This document shows positions 37,553 through 50,419 of a stretch of 64,000 nt of DNA, piece by piece. The position numbers were made by a program, and so were the translations under genes. This DNA is from Piscicola geometra (taxonomy: Eukaryota; Annelida; Clitellata; Hirudinida; Piscicolidae). The stretch lies in contig OX030960.1 in assembly GCA_943735955.1 (NCBI GenBank), forward strand, positions 3,798,233-3,862,232, given 5' to 3'. Numbering within the stretch: position 1 is the first letter of the stretch; each line of letters begins with the position of its first letter. Under the pieces are notes generated by a model, which saw only the letters and a list, made by a program, of their open reading frames with translations, was not told where the DNA came from and made no database searches.

Positions 37553-40500
37553 TCAAAAGAAGTTTAAACCATTTTTAGTTCGTACAGATTTGTAATTAAA
37601 ATTTGCATCTTCATAAGATGGTTCACCTGAAACGTATAAGAATGATAAGTTGATAAATCCACTAAAAAAGAATTAAAATTATTAATGTGATCAAAAAACA
37701 ATATCGATATTAATAGCATTAATAATGACTCTTTTACAACGCATTAATAACAAACCATAAACTATAATTAATTTCTTCAAATAAAGTGACATTATGTGGG
37801 ACATACCATGCAATTGAATGCCTGAGGCTTCAGTGCTGTAAGAGAACTTCACCATTGGTGATTGTGGCGATTTCACCAGGTACATCTGAATAAAAGCGGT
37901 GATGATAATAATAAAAAAATAAATAATATTAAGAAAAAAATGAAAATAATAAATTTATTATAAATCTTTATCACGCCTCTCCTATCTCTGTCAAAATAGC
38001 GTCTTTTTTTTTCAGTGGAGCTATATTAAATGACCATCATCATCACGCCCACCTCTCTGAGCCGGGGGTGTTTGGTGTACTGGATGAGTAGCTTACAGTG
38101 CACGCAGTGACTCCACTGCATCCCCAGCGCTGTCGTCATCCTGCTCTCCTCCTCCTCCACTACTCCGTCCACTCCTTGTGCCAGAATGGAGTTTGTTATA
38201 TTTTACTAAGGTTTACGCTACGTTAATAATACTCGTCATTGTATTGTATTGTATTGTAATAGTAGTATTAGTAATATTATTATTGTTACCAATTTTATTA
38301 AAATAATTATTATTTATTATTATTGATATTATAAGCACTACACCTTCAGTGGCCTTGACAGAGGCCTCTGTTGCCAGGAAGTCAACATGTCTGAAAGAAC
38401 CAACTCTTCGGTGCTCACCCCCACCTTCAACTTTACTAGTATCTCCAATAACACTATCATCACCACCAACCACTTCACAAGAAGTTGTTGTGTTGCCTTT
38501 GTTGAGATGAATGTTGGGATGCGGTAGTGATGATGAGTCTTTACCATTTGTATCCCTTGTATTTGACTTGAGGTAGATGTTGTAGCTGCTGCAGTTGCTA
38601 TTGAATTGTGTGGTTATCTGGTTGGTTAGAAGCACCTGTATGATTGGTAAGGATGACTATAATCATAATTATTTGACGATTGTTAAATAAATGGCTATAA
38701 AAAGCTGATAATACAATATTATTATTGAAATAAGATATAAGATGTTTAATAGGGTTCAGATATCATGAACATAGTTCCAAGCGGACGAACAAAAAAACAT
38801 CAGACCACAAACAAAAAAATGACATCAAGAAAACAACAAACACAACAACAAAAAAGACAAAAAATTAACAACAAAAAAACACAAACACGACATCGAAAAC
38901 CACAAACAAGACAACAACAAAAAACAGCTAAAACCACAAACAAGACAACAACAAAAAACAGCTTAAACCACAAACAAAACCCCAACCACAAACGCAACCC
39001 TAAAACCACAAACGCATAAATACAAAAACACTCACAACAAGCTGGTAGTGGTGCGCCAGTGACTTGAGGACTGACACCATCCTGGTCAACAACTTGTTCC
39101 TCTCGAACAGACTGCCTCTCAGCTGACAGTCAAACTCTCGCTTGAAAAACGACGCCACACTGTCCACCACCACCAAGCCCACCCTCCGCCTCACGATCAC
39201 CTCCTCTATGCCGTCAAGCCTTTAGTGAGAATGTATGGGGGGGGGGGGGGGATGATGATTTAAAAGGATTAATGTGAATAGAATGAATAATACGATGTTA
39301 TAATAAATATAACTGATAAAATCATAATATAAATAATAATGATGAAATCATAATATAAATAATAATGATGAAATCATAATATAAATATTACAGATAAAAT
39401 CATAATGTAAATATTAAACTTAATATAAAGTAATTGTATTTAAATTATTCATAATTATGGCAAAGCATCCACCACCACCACCCTTCCAATCCACCCACCT
39501 CTCCATCAGACCCTGTAGACTGGTTTCTGTCACCACAACCACCCTCTTCACCAATCCCTGCACCACCCCTTCTACCACCCCCTCCTCCTTGCCAAATTCT
39601 TCCGGATATCTCTCCATTGCCATCTCTACCAACCTTTTTATTAGTAAATAATATTTCATTCAATACTTTATCCGTTATTATTTTTATTATGATTGTTTTT
39701 GTATAATTTAGTATTAAATATAGCAAAAACCAATAAAAATTTTAATGAATACAGTCTATATTCATTACTTTCATTCTTGTTGTTGTAATTAAATTATTAA
39801 TTATTATTTTTATTATTATTATTGTATTTAATAATATATTTTCTATTGTAATTATTATTATTATTGTATTTATGAAACTATTAATTATTTAAACTAAATT
39901 CATTTGTATAACCACTTACCTCTCAATGTCAAAAGCACCCTCAGTGTCGATATAAATGACAGACCTTTTGTCATCACTATCATCATCATCACCTATTGCA
40001 GCTTCTAGATTCTTATTTAAAGTATCATCATCATCAGCATCATTCCTTTTATCTTTTAGTAGTTGATTTATTGTCATGAGAAAACAGAATTGTGTCTTGC
40101 CACAGCCAGGAGGACCCCCTATCTGAGTGATGGTGATGATGATGATGACAAGGATGATGGTGATGATGATGGTGATGATGGTGATGATGATGATTATAAA
40201 TTATTATTATGATAGTGATGATGTAGCTCTTAATGTTGGTTTTTAAAAGCCACCTCATTTATACTGCCTCTGGGAAATCCTCCATTGGTTATGTCATCGA
40301 ATGAGGAGAGATCGGTCGCAAGATGGCTGTTATGTCTACTGTTCAAATGCAGTTCAAAAGCCTTAGATGGTCAGTGATAGAAAGAAATGATAGACTTTTG
40401 TGAATAGTGGTGTTTCAAATTGATCACGAGATATAAATTTTTTCATGAAAACAAACAGTGGTGGGTTTTGGGGCTGTGGCTAGACTGGCTTTCATTATTA

Positions 40501-41378
40501 TTCCTTTGGCCGTTTGGAGATTTGTTTTTAGAAGGAACATCAACTCAATTGGAGAGTAGTTCAAAACGTCCTTGAAATTATAAAAAAATGTTTTATAATT
40601 TTATTGGATAATATTTTGCACTTTAACTTAAATGAAATTATAGTATTAAGTTAAATAAACCTTTAAGTTATTTTTTTAGTACTTTATTTTAAACTCTTTT
40701 TGCTTTTTTTTCATTATTTGTTTTTTTTAATTTATTTCATAAAAATCATACTTTGCATGTGTAGATTTTGTTGTTTGCCAATACTTGTAGTAGATTTGTA
40801 TTAAAATTGAAACATCGCAGTTTTTTAGACATTATTCTTAACTAAGTCAACATTTTCATGACCTTCCCTCAATAGAATAATAGAATATTATTGATAAAGA
40901 CTTCTGAATAAAAACCTGATCAAAAATTTTGCAAATTTAAAATGAAAAGCAAATACGAGTTCCGAATTTACCGCTTCATTCAATCAATCATCAATCATTC
41001 AGAACCAAATAAAATCAAAGATACCTTTTAAATTTATTTTAAACAATTCAGTTGAAATTTTTTGAATTCGTTTCACTGTACTTTTGCATCATACTTTATA
41101 ATCACTAATCATGATTGACCTACTGACGGTTAACAAGAATGCGGCAGCCAGAAAAGTTATTCATATTTTGACATAAAAACATAATTTTCATCTCAGGATT
41201 AACTGAAAACCTATTCATACAGAAAAATATGTAAACTTTTGAAAATATTTAACGTAAGCAACAGCGAAATCCCAACCGACTAGATGAACTGAACTTTTGA
41301 GATAAATATTTGCTTTTCGAAGTTATCAGAAACCGTGTTACACTTCTTATCTAACAAAAAATACTCCATCATCTTCAT
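37553..41378 (-). CDS. RAD51B: RAD51 paralog RAD51B, DNA repair ATPase
   Basis: RecA-fold ATPase of the BCDX2 complex that assists RAD51 in homologous recombination in the nucleus. Firm exons: 40457-40570, 40254-40361, 39920-40122, 39499-39633, 39036-39219, 38344-38635, 38053-38174, 37807-37885, 37553-37626. A tentative first exon 41295-41378 (28 codons, phase 0, donor GTTCAG) supplies the start and a helix leading into DVLNYSPIELM. All phases close at 464 aa, longer than human RAD51B (350-384). Walker A GPPGCGKTQF lies at about 105-114 and Walker B LVVVDSVAS at about 230-238, followed by REFDCQLRGSLFERNK and LLTNQITTQF, which distinguish RAD51B from other paralogs. Extra length comes from an acidic insert of about 30 residues after Walker A and a Ser/Asn/Gly-rich loop of about 90 residues after NQITT. 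The first exon is the weakest part. Confidence 0.93.
38795..39012. repeat. AACAAC/ACCACAAACAAGAC repeat in a RAD51B intron
   Basis: Imperfect tandem units on the plus strand, including two copies of ACCACAAACAAGACAACAAC, inside the intron 38636-39035. They create a spurious Lys/Thr/Gln open frame. Confidence 0.8.
39237..39250. repeat. Poly-G run in a RAD51B intron
   Basis: About 14 consecutive G on the plus strand in the intron 39220-39498, followed by GATGAT and then several units of about 26 bp (ATAATATAAATAATAATGATG) up to about 39410. Confidence 0.85.
40128..40200 (-). repeat. CAT/CAC tract at a RAD51B 3' splice site
   Basis: GATGGTGATGAT units on the plus strand, so CATCACCATC in the sense of RAD51B, ending right at the acceptor of the Walker A exon (start 40122). 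Confidence 0.9.
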
Positions 41379-42927
41379 TGAGTTTACATTCCTTTGTTAC
41401 AAAAAGCATTAAATAAGCCACTCTTTTCAACAACAAAAATTAAAGCTTTTGATTTATTTATTGTATATAAGAGTAAAAACCGATGACGATTGTAGTTACA
41501 TCGACAGCCTCTGTACATATACAAAAGCGAATAGTAGCGAAAGCGTAGTTGACATAACTAGTGAATATCGGTAGCTACTGCCTCAAATATATGTAATTCT
41601 TCAATGAAGCATTGCTTCATGAGGCAATGGTTTCTTGGTGAGTAATTCATTAGGAATATGTGTATTAAAAAGAGAATATGAAATCCTTTAAAGAAAATTT
41701 TGATTTTTTGTGAATTGATTAAAAAGTGACGTTAGTAGAAAGAAAATAAAACCTTTTGCGTTATTTCATAAACTATTCTGAGCCGAAAGCATTGTTGTGT
41801 GACTTCTATTGGCTAAGGTGCTGTAACCAAATAGAATTACTCAAATACTTGAAGCTAGAAATCAAAACGACCGGACAATTTAAACAAGAAAAAGAACAAT
41901 AACAAGGTGATGGGTACAAACAAACAAACAAACCAAGTATTCAAAGCCACTCTTTACAGTATAAATGGAGGCCGAAATAACAATGATAACTGGTTGATAA
42001 CACGTGGAAACACAATAAATTTGGAAACTCAACCCTGAGGGAAAATAGATGCGCTGAATGTTAAAATCAAATCAATAATCGGTGGCGTGAGTTTTTTGAA
42101 TGCATCAAATATATAATTTGTGAGCCTACATTTTTTCAATTAAAAGTGAAAAAGTTTAGGTTTTCATATGCTTATTAGTAGGAATAAGTTGTCATCCTTG
42201 AAACTCCATATATAATTTCACAAAGATACATTAAAATGGGATGCGTCCATCTAAGAAAGCAAAGAACCCTCAAATGACAACGTTTAAAAGTTGTGTGTAG
42301 GCGAATATTTTGAAAATCATAAGTTCGATTAATGATTTGAAAAACTAGAAATGACGATGGTACTTACAATAAGGGCGTAACAACATTAATCACTACAACA
42401 CAGTCTTTTGTAACAACCAACAATTTGGGATTGTAATTTTCTTAAATCAATTTTAAACATTTAAGCGTCAATACACTGAAGCATTAATAAGCAGAAAACG
42501 TAGGCGAAAAACATAAATTTGCATTGTTGACTTCTTTTTGCAAGAATTTAAAACATTTTTATAAAAATAGAAAACCACAATACCGAGTATAAGGTCTGAA
42601 TCATTTAGGCAAAGTATTGTAAAGCAATAAAATTGTAAAAATTAGTTTTAGAAATCCATTGAACACCTAACTTTCAATCAAGCCACAACCGAATTCTTTA
42701 GAATAAGCACATTTCACTTTGAGAAGGAAACAAATAGAACGTATTAAACGATTTAAATACTAAAGAGATGCGATGGATTTAAGCTAACTCTATGTTTCGA
42801 GCTAATGCAAGCGAGAGAGAAGAGGGTTCGATAACTGGAGTGCTTGCGATCCCACCAACAACCATCGGAGTCTGACGTATTAGGCTTATAAACTCGGAAT
42901 TCCCAAAAAGGAGCACATTGTCCAATC
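41379..42927. other. Intergenic region between RAD51B and the NCAM-like gene
   Basis: It contains the 3' untranslated region of the minus-strand NCAM-like gene and the RAD51B promoter. AT-rich, no further exon recognised, and no clear AATAAA in the sense of the NCAM-like gene close to its stop. Confidence 0.55.
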
Positions 42928-45900
42928 TCAGTACTGCCTGAAAGATTGGCCACTGAAGCTAGCATTGCTGCTGCTACTGTTGTTATTGTTGTGGACAGGG
43001 TAGAATCTATTGTTGTTGTTGTAGAAGTTACTGTTTTTGTTGTATCCAAGATTTTTGTTGTTGTTTATGACGTAATGGTCGGTAATGACAACATCATCGT
43101 CTTCATCGTCATCGTCGTCGATGAAGCTTATATCATCTTCATCATCATCTCTCACAGGGCTCGGATCAAAAGCCATCTGGGTGATGGGAGCCTGCACAAC
43201 CAATCTTGGAGGGGGCTGCACAGGTGCCTTGTGGAGCATCTCAACAGGAGGAGGAGGAAGAACGGAGGAGTGACATTTGAGAGGGTCATTGAAAGGTATG
43301 TTGTTGTTCTGGAAGTCTGGGTTGATCGAATTGCATGTGGAATCACTTCTCATGATGCTATCCTCTTCCTCCTCCTCCTTGCACTCCACGCCACTCGTCA
43401 GCTTCATCATTTCCTTCCAGGCTTGACTCTGTTTCGTCTTTTTCTCTTCTTCGATCATCTCCATGATCGACGCAGTCCTGTTCACGTGCACTTCCAGCTT
43501 GGTGGAGCGAGGAAGGGTCGATGACATTGGCCACATCTTCTTGCCTTCAACTTCTCCATTGCTCTTCATGCCACCACCTGAACCATTTCCACAAACGTTT
43601 CCCCGACCACTTACCATCTTTTTAGGCAACGACTCGCAGTGGTACTTTTTGTTCACAAAAGGGGAGCTTTCAGTGACGGAAGAGAGCTTTCGATTGGTCT
43701 TGAGAGTGAGATTGTCAATGTCTTCGCCTGCATCATCACCAGAGTTGCGTTTGCTGGAAGGAACAATGACTGGTTTCTGCTGGTTTCGACAGTTCTTTAA
43801 GGCTATGGCAGTACCAACGGTGGCCAAGATGGTTAAGAGGCCTGCAACCAAAATGGTCACCGCCACAGACATGCCACTCCAGTAGGAAGACTTGAAGCGA
43901 TGGTGGCGACTGAAACCACCCTGTTTGTTCAGAAGGGACGTGCGCAACAGCATCCTCACTTGGTCCGACTGCGGCAGCTCGTCTGAGGGGCATGTTTGCT
44001 GCAAGTTACAAAAAGAAATTTGAACTTAAATTTGGCGTTTTATAAAAGATACAGCCATTTATGGTAATTTCTTGGTTTACCTACCATCGACATACGCCAC
44101 TGGAGAAACTTTAGTTTTGACGTTGAACTTGACTGGATCACTGCTGCCCACCTGGTTGCTTGCCGACACGATCACTAGGTACTCCTTGTCTCCCTCCAGG
44201 CCATTCACTTCGATGTGGTGGTCTGAAGAGTGATCGGTTGAGATAATTGTCTGTTAAGTATATTTACATGCCAAATGTTTATTCCTATTCTCTGAGTTCT
44301 GTTTACGATATAAATTATTACGAACTAATAGTTTAATAAAAATGAATTTAAACACCCAGTTTGAAAACTCAACATTTAAACAAAAGTTGTTTAATTACAA
44401 TACAAAAGTCTAAATTTAGTTATCTCAAATGGCTAATCCACTCACTGTTCTCAAACGTCTTCACCATGAATTCTGAATCCGTGGAGCGTGAATCTATCCT
44501 GTACTTTACCGTCCACGATTGAATTGGCAAGATGTATTTAGCGGGTGGTGGTGATGGATACAGTGTTGAAGAGAAAGATGATGAAGATGGAAAGGAAGAT
44601 GAAGCTAAACTAGGTGCAGAGGGCCCATCACTGGTCTTCAAGAGGAAGAAAGTGTCTGTGATATTGAAGACTGAGATGTTCCTTGGCGAGTTCGGTTCGT
44701 CTGAAAATAAATGAATTTTGAATATTATATATATTTTTTTAATTACTCTTTTGTGTTTTGGAGAAATAAAATGTTATAAAAATTGTTATTTTAAAAATTT
44801 TAGACAAAATAAAATTAATGAGTTCTAACAGGCTCTTCTCAGGTGAAATGCGTCAGAATGGTATCCGTGCTGGTTTTTAGCCATGCAAAAGTAGCCGTTG
44901 TACATCGACAATTCTAGCTCTTCGTTCAACGATAACTGATTCAAAGTAAAAACTATTTCAATTAATTGATTAATGATAAAAGCCAATAAATAATTTAATT
45001 AATAAATAATATTGAAAAATAGTTATTCGTTCACATTCATTTATTCACCAGGGTTTTCAAAAAACATCGTGTTTTTACCTGCAAAGTGCTGATGATGGTG
45101 TCGTGAGAGGCCTTCTTGGTGGTGATGAGATGATGCGGGGTGGAAGAAAGGACAGAACCCTTGCCATTTCCTCTAGTCCAAATGAGTGACGGAATAGGAA
45201 AACCCGTTCCGAGGCAGGTTATGGTCCTGTTTTGTCCCAACCAACCGTACAACACCTTGCTTCCTTTGATCTCTGCTTTCGGTAAATCTGGTTAAGAATA
45301 TGTTTAAAAGAAACCCTCAATCATCGTAGATTTTCCTTCCAGCTCAGTCAATTTTCCCGGTATATTAAATTACACTATGTATTCTTCCCTTCACACCACA
45401 TAAAACCACTTGAAAGCACACTAAAGCACTCACAGTGCAAAGCAACAGAGACCGACGTTGAAGCAGTGCCTGCCATATTCGAAGCCTGGCATGTATACAC
45501 TGCCTGATCTTTTCTGCTGACCCCCTCAATCGCCAATCTGCTCTCGTCACCCTCTTCGCTCGTCCTTATACTCACCCGTCCTCCTGAGATTATCTTCGAA
45601 ACAAAATCATAAAAATAATTTTAGAGATAAATTCAAATGAGATATTACAGGAAATCATTTTCTTTAAGAATAGGGTTTTTGTGGTTGATATTGGTTGTCT
45701 CGTTGTTGCTCGTTTTATTAATTCAGAGGCACCTTCGGAATGCCTTAATGGAGGTTATAAAACATTGAAATAAATGCAGGTCATTGAATATAAAGTAGCT
45801 TCAAACTTCAAAAAAAATTGCAAAGAAATATTTAGAATAAATATATATTATTTTATAATTATAATTACGAAATTCATTGTAACAACATTGCATGGATTTG

Positions 45901-48900
45901 GGTTGAAACAGGGAAATGTTGTAATACAACATTTGCTTAAGCGGGTTTAGAAGCATAAAAAATTCCATTTTGATTAAATCTAAAAAAAGTTTCAACCCTG
46001 TTTTTAAAAAATAATGCTTAGCATCAATATTTGAACGTGAAGAATGCATAACGGAAAAGAGGCAGAAAAGCGTATGTGATGAATGCTTCACCGACCAGTT
46101 CTTGATGACGTTGATTGCTTTTCACGGCATTGTTGGTCCAGTGTGCATTCATGCTGCGAGGGAGAGAAGGAGACGAATGGTTCGGAAAGTTTATGATGGA
46201 AGGAAGAATAGGCCGTATAAGATGAGTGGGCTGGTTAGATTCTGATGAGGTCTGATTAGCTTGGTTGATGGTTTTCCTCCATTGAAACGATGGCACGGGA
46301 GAGCCTTCAGCCTTGCATGAAAGCACCAGAGAACTTCCTTCTAGCACTGCCACTGGTCCCTGGGTCAGTTTCAATGCTGGAGGAACTGGAAGGGAGTGTG
46401 GAATTGAGATAGGTGGATTGTGTTTTTTAGGATGATAGATGAGCGTACGACATTTCTGGTTTTTATTATCTGGATTAGCTTATACGGAATTGCTTGACTG
46501 ATAGATTAGAGTAAGAATAACTTTATGAAAAAAACTTAAGTTGTAGTCTGTAACTTCAAGATGAAAAGTGAAAGTAAAATAATGAAAGAACCAACAAAAC
46601 CACTTTACCTATTTGATTAAAATATTTGTTTTTCGAAACATCGAAAATTATTTGTTTCTTTTGTTAAGACCAAGGCTGACCCTTCAAAGGTCTAATAAAA
46701 AAATTTTTTTTTCAACAAATTCTAACATACTGATTTATGCAAAAACTCAATACAGCCACCACCATCCAAACCACCATCCAAACCACAGCCAGCATCGTCC
46801 ATTGAAGCTCTCCAGCCACAGCGACTCACCAGCCACTCTCAAGTCCACAGTGGCAGCGTCTGATCCATGCTTGTTAGTCGCCACACAAGTGTAGTCGCTT
46901 TCGTCAGCTGCAGTTACCTGCTTCAGCTGCAGCAAACCATCTGCAGAGCTCATCATCTTTTTGCCTTTCAAGGCGCTTCCCTGTTAGCATTAATTTTGCT
47001 TGTTAATTTTTAAAAAATATTGATAAATTCATTTTTTATATTTATTTTTTAACAATTTTATAGTTGATAATTAAACATCATTCATATAAACAAAAACGTC
47101 CAATCGAAAACCTTGAACCACTGGTAGGTGGGAGCAGGGTCAGCAATGGCAGGGCAGCTGAAGGAGGCAGATGAGCCACTGACCACAGTAGAAGAGTGCA
47201 ATGGCTTGCTGATCTTGGGTGGGTCTTGATTGGGGCGTTCGATAAAGATTCTATCTTAATTTTACATTTCACGTTCATGTTTGTTTTCAAAAATTATTTA
47301 AATTAATTGAAAAACCTCATTGAAATAAAAAAAGTTTCACTGACATTGTACCACGAGCCTTATTCTTCTGATCTTGAAACTGCCATGGGAAATCACTTGG
47401 GCGTTGCATTCATACGTGCCTGCATCTGACACCATGACACTGCCGATCTCTAAACCTTTCTTGGTTGCCTTGTATCTTTGATCTTTGAAGTGGTCAGTGA
47501 ATAAAGGATCATAAATGAAAAATGTTAGTAACCTGAAACAATTGCTGTTTTAAATATTAAAGATAAAAGTCCAAAATTAAATTTCTTTTTTTTCACTGTA
47601 TAATAACTCATTTTTAAGACTGGCAACATAATATCTAAACTCAACCACTAACCTCCAAGCTTCGCGATCTTTTTGTGCTTGAACTTCCATGTTACATCTG
47701 GTTGAGGGTTCCCGGTGGCTCTGCAAGGAAGCGTCACTGGCTTGCCTTCAACTCCAACTACTTTCTCAGGTTCTTCTTCAAACTGAATCTCGGCTGTTAT
47801 GATAGAGAAGGATAGTGGGGCGAATGATTATGGCGAAAAAATATTTTTTTTAATAATTGTGGTTTTTAAAGGGGATTAATCTTTAAATTCAATAATAATA
47901 TGTATTCTTCCATTAACAAATGTAACACGTTTTGCTACATTATTTTTGTTTAAATTTTTTTTTATAAAAACAAATAAATCAAAATTCCATGCGGTTTTCT
48001 GAATAAATACGTCGACAGCATGCATAAGCAGGTCGACGCTGATTAAACACTCGCTCCCCTGCAGTCCAATAATTCCATGGAATCGTGCATCACCATCATC
48101 ACCACCATCAACATCACAACTATCATCATCACCATAACTATCATCATCAGCATTACCCACTCCATGATGATCATCATAACCATCACAATCAGCCTTATCA
48201 ACTACATCGCCATCATGATCATTTTCATCATCATCGTGCATATAACCTTCAGTTGCTTTATCAGTTGCTTTATCAGTTGCTTTATCATTCTTTGTATATC
48301 ATATTTCGGTTCTTTTTCTAACGTGCAAAAAGTATTTTTGCATTTCATTTATGAACCTTGTTCGAAACTTTCGCATACTTGATTCTACTTCACCGCCACA
48401 TAATTCCTTTTCACGCCAATAATTAGTTTATATAATTTTATATATTATTTTCCAGATATTATCTTGGCGTATGCAGAAGACTGAGTTTATCAAGATGGAT
48501 CCTGCCAAGGCATCAGATCGAACCATTGCAGATGCTAAAGGCACATTTAGAAAACTAAAATAAATCTTTAATTTTCAAATTATTTTATAATTATTTTATT
48601 TTCATAATAACCATCATTATTTAATTTATTAATTTATAATAATCATCATTATTCACTGAAAAGTTTTGTAGCGAATACTCACCATAGATGAGAAGAGTGT
48701 TGGAGGCGACAAAGACCTCTCCGTCCGCTCCCACCCCCTCACACGTGTACGAACCTGCGTCTCTTTCTTGCACACTTCTGATGTACAAACGCCTCTGGAG
48801 CTTTCCTATGCGCTCTGAAAAGATTCTGTAGAAAGTGGTTTTGACGGTGGAGGTGAGTTGAGGCGTCAAATTGGAAGAGCAATTCTGTCGCACATTTAAT

Positions 48901-50419
48901 GCACTATGGTAATGGATTTTGTGAAATAACAAATCGATCTAAAAATCAAATAAATTTACTTTTTTTTATTGTTTTTTCAAAAAAATAAGGCTAACCTTTC
49001 GTCTGCTTCGCCAATCAGTTTCTTGTCGGGACCTTTCCACACCACATGCACTTCCTTTCCATCACTCGAGCCCACCAGATGGTCGGCCACGATGCATGTG
49101 AAGATGATCTTGGAGTTCACCTCTTTGTACTGCGCCTCTGATGGCACGATTCTCACTGATTCTTCTGTGGGGAAAGTGACACTCGATTAGAAGGAAATAT
49201 AAATCAATTTTATAAGAGAATACACAATAAAAATCAATGCAATCTAGTGCGACAAAATGTTATACCATAAAATGCTCCGATTACGCTATGACTAAGCCGT
49301 ACAATCAATATCGCAACGAGAAAAATTAACGAATCTTATTACGTTTAAAATCTTTAGAGTGCTTTCATTCACAAATTGATTTATCTGCTTTGTTCTCTCT
49401 AATCCTCGACACATCTGTTTCACTCGAATCAGCTTCATCGTTTTGCTCTAGATCTTTCGGGCTTACCATTCAAAATCAAAACCAATTCATGCGTTTTTTT
49501 TTTTAATAATTTGATGGTGAATGTATAATTATTTAAACTTTTTTATAAATTAGTAATTTACAATTCTTAAGCAGTATCCACTAGCACGAAGTATATTTAA
49601 TAAATACTTATACGTCGATCACAGCCACTCAGTCGTCTTTTAATTGTTAATCAAGTCGGCAAGTTATTGATTGGTCGATGATTTACAGACTGCATTCAAA
49701 CTTTTTTTGGAAAATTGTATGTTTTTTTACTTACAATTTATAATTTAGAGCAATTCACTTGCTTAAATTTATACGTTAAGCAACCATGACGTTCTTTATG
49801 TCAATACTCCAATTGAACAAAAATTTGTATTTTTTCTAATACCACGATTAATAAAGTAAACTAAATGGGCTCTTCAAAGCCTAATCCATGAAATACATGC
49901 ATCAATATTGGAGCTTCCTTACTGGTGGGTGGTCGTCACATAGCTATGGTTAGTTTTTTTAATCAATGGTCTACAGGTGTTCCTATACAACCTTATAAAA
50001 TAATGAAAATTGGTTTTCTAATGAGCTAAAATTATTTGGAATTTATAGAAGTTTACAAAGAAGATGTATTTCGAGACATGGGAAGACAGAAGAATTAACA
50101 GTTGGAGTGGAATCACACCCAAGACAGCATGTGTTGTTTTTTTTCGTGCTCCAAGGATTTTAGAAACTCCTATAAAAATCAAGCTTTTAAATAGATCTTT
50201 CTAGCTAAGTCTTTGCATGATTGTTAACTTCATGTTATTTTATTTAAATGGAAGCTTCGAAATTGTGCGATAAAATTCGTTTTCAATGCTTTATGGAAAA
50301 GAATGGCAAAGGAGCTAACCTGGTTTGAGCTTGCTAAGATCGCCGTTCGGATAAGCATAGATCGAATTTGAGATTGTTATTGCGATGCACAAGAAAATGA
50401 TGATTGTGAATCTTTCCAT
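42928..50419 (-). CDS. NCAM/Fasciclin-2-like cell adhesion molecule (5 Ig + 1 FN3 + TM)
   Basis: Single-pass adhesion receptor. Exons: 50320-50419, 48996-49164, 48683-48825, 47653-47793, 47345-47482, 47112-47224, 46830-46980, 46092-46385, 45434-45583, 45079-45287, 44830-44935, 44446-44700, 44085-44222, 42928-43982; phases close at 1053 aa. A signal peptide (FTIIIFLCIAITIS) is followed by Ig1 about 34-137, Ig2 138-230, Ig3 231-318, Ig4 319-466, Ig5 467-571, FN3 572-700, TM 740-765 and a tail of about 288 residues. Each Ig shows Cys/Trp/YxC (ITCLGTG and YFCMAKN in Ig5), is built from two exons and is bounded by phase-1 introns, as in NCAM. Ig4 carries an Asn/Ser/Pro-rich insertion. Only one FN3 was found; NCAM and Fas2 have two. 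The tail has VLPPPPVEM, an Asp run and poly-Asn and ends SFRQY. The join 47345/47224 is the least certain. Confidence 0.9.
48079..48240. repeat. CATCAT tract in an NCAM-like gene intron
   Basis: Imperfect CAT/CAC units on the plus strand in mid-intron 47794-48682, so GATG in gene sense. This is the opposite polarity to most other intronic tracts here. It is followed by three copies of TTTATCAGTTGC near 48255-48290. Confidence 0.85.

Noticed and set aside
38765..39019. Lys/Thr/Gln-rich plus-strand frame of 84 codons
   Set aside because: Produced by an A/C-rich tandem repeat inside a RAD51B intron.
42946..43885. Several plus-strand open frames over the NCAM-like tail exon
   Set aside because: Shadows of the 1055-bp minus-strand exon, with Val/Ile/Ser-rich artefacts of GAC/GAT/AAC runs.
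48836..48932. Extension of the second Ig1 exon upstream of 48825
   Set aside because: Although the frame is open, the acceptor TTTCTACAG at 48826-48834 gives the correct phase and a compact Ig1; the longer version would be out of phase with the preceding exon.
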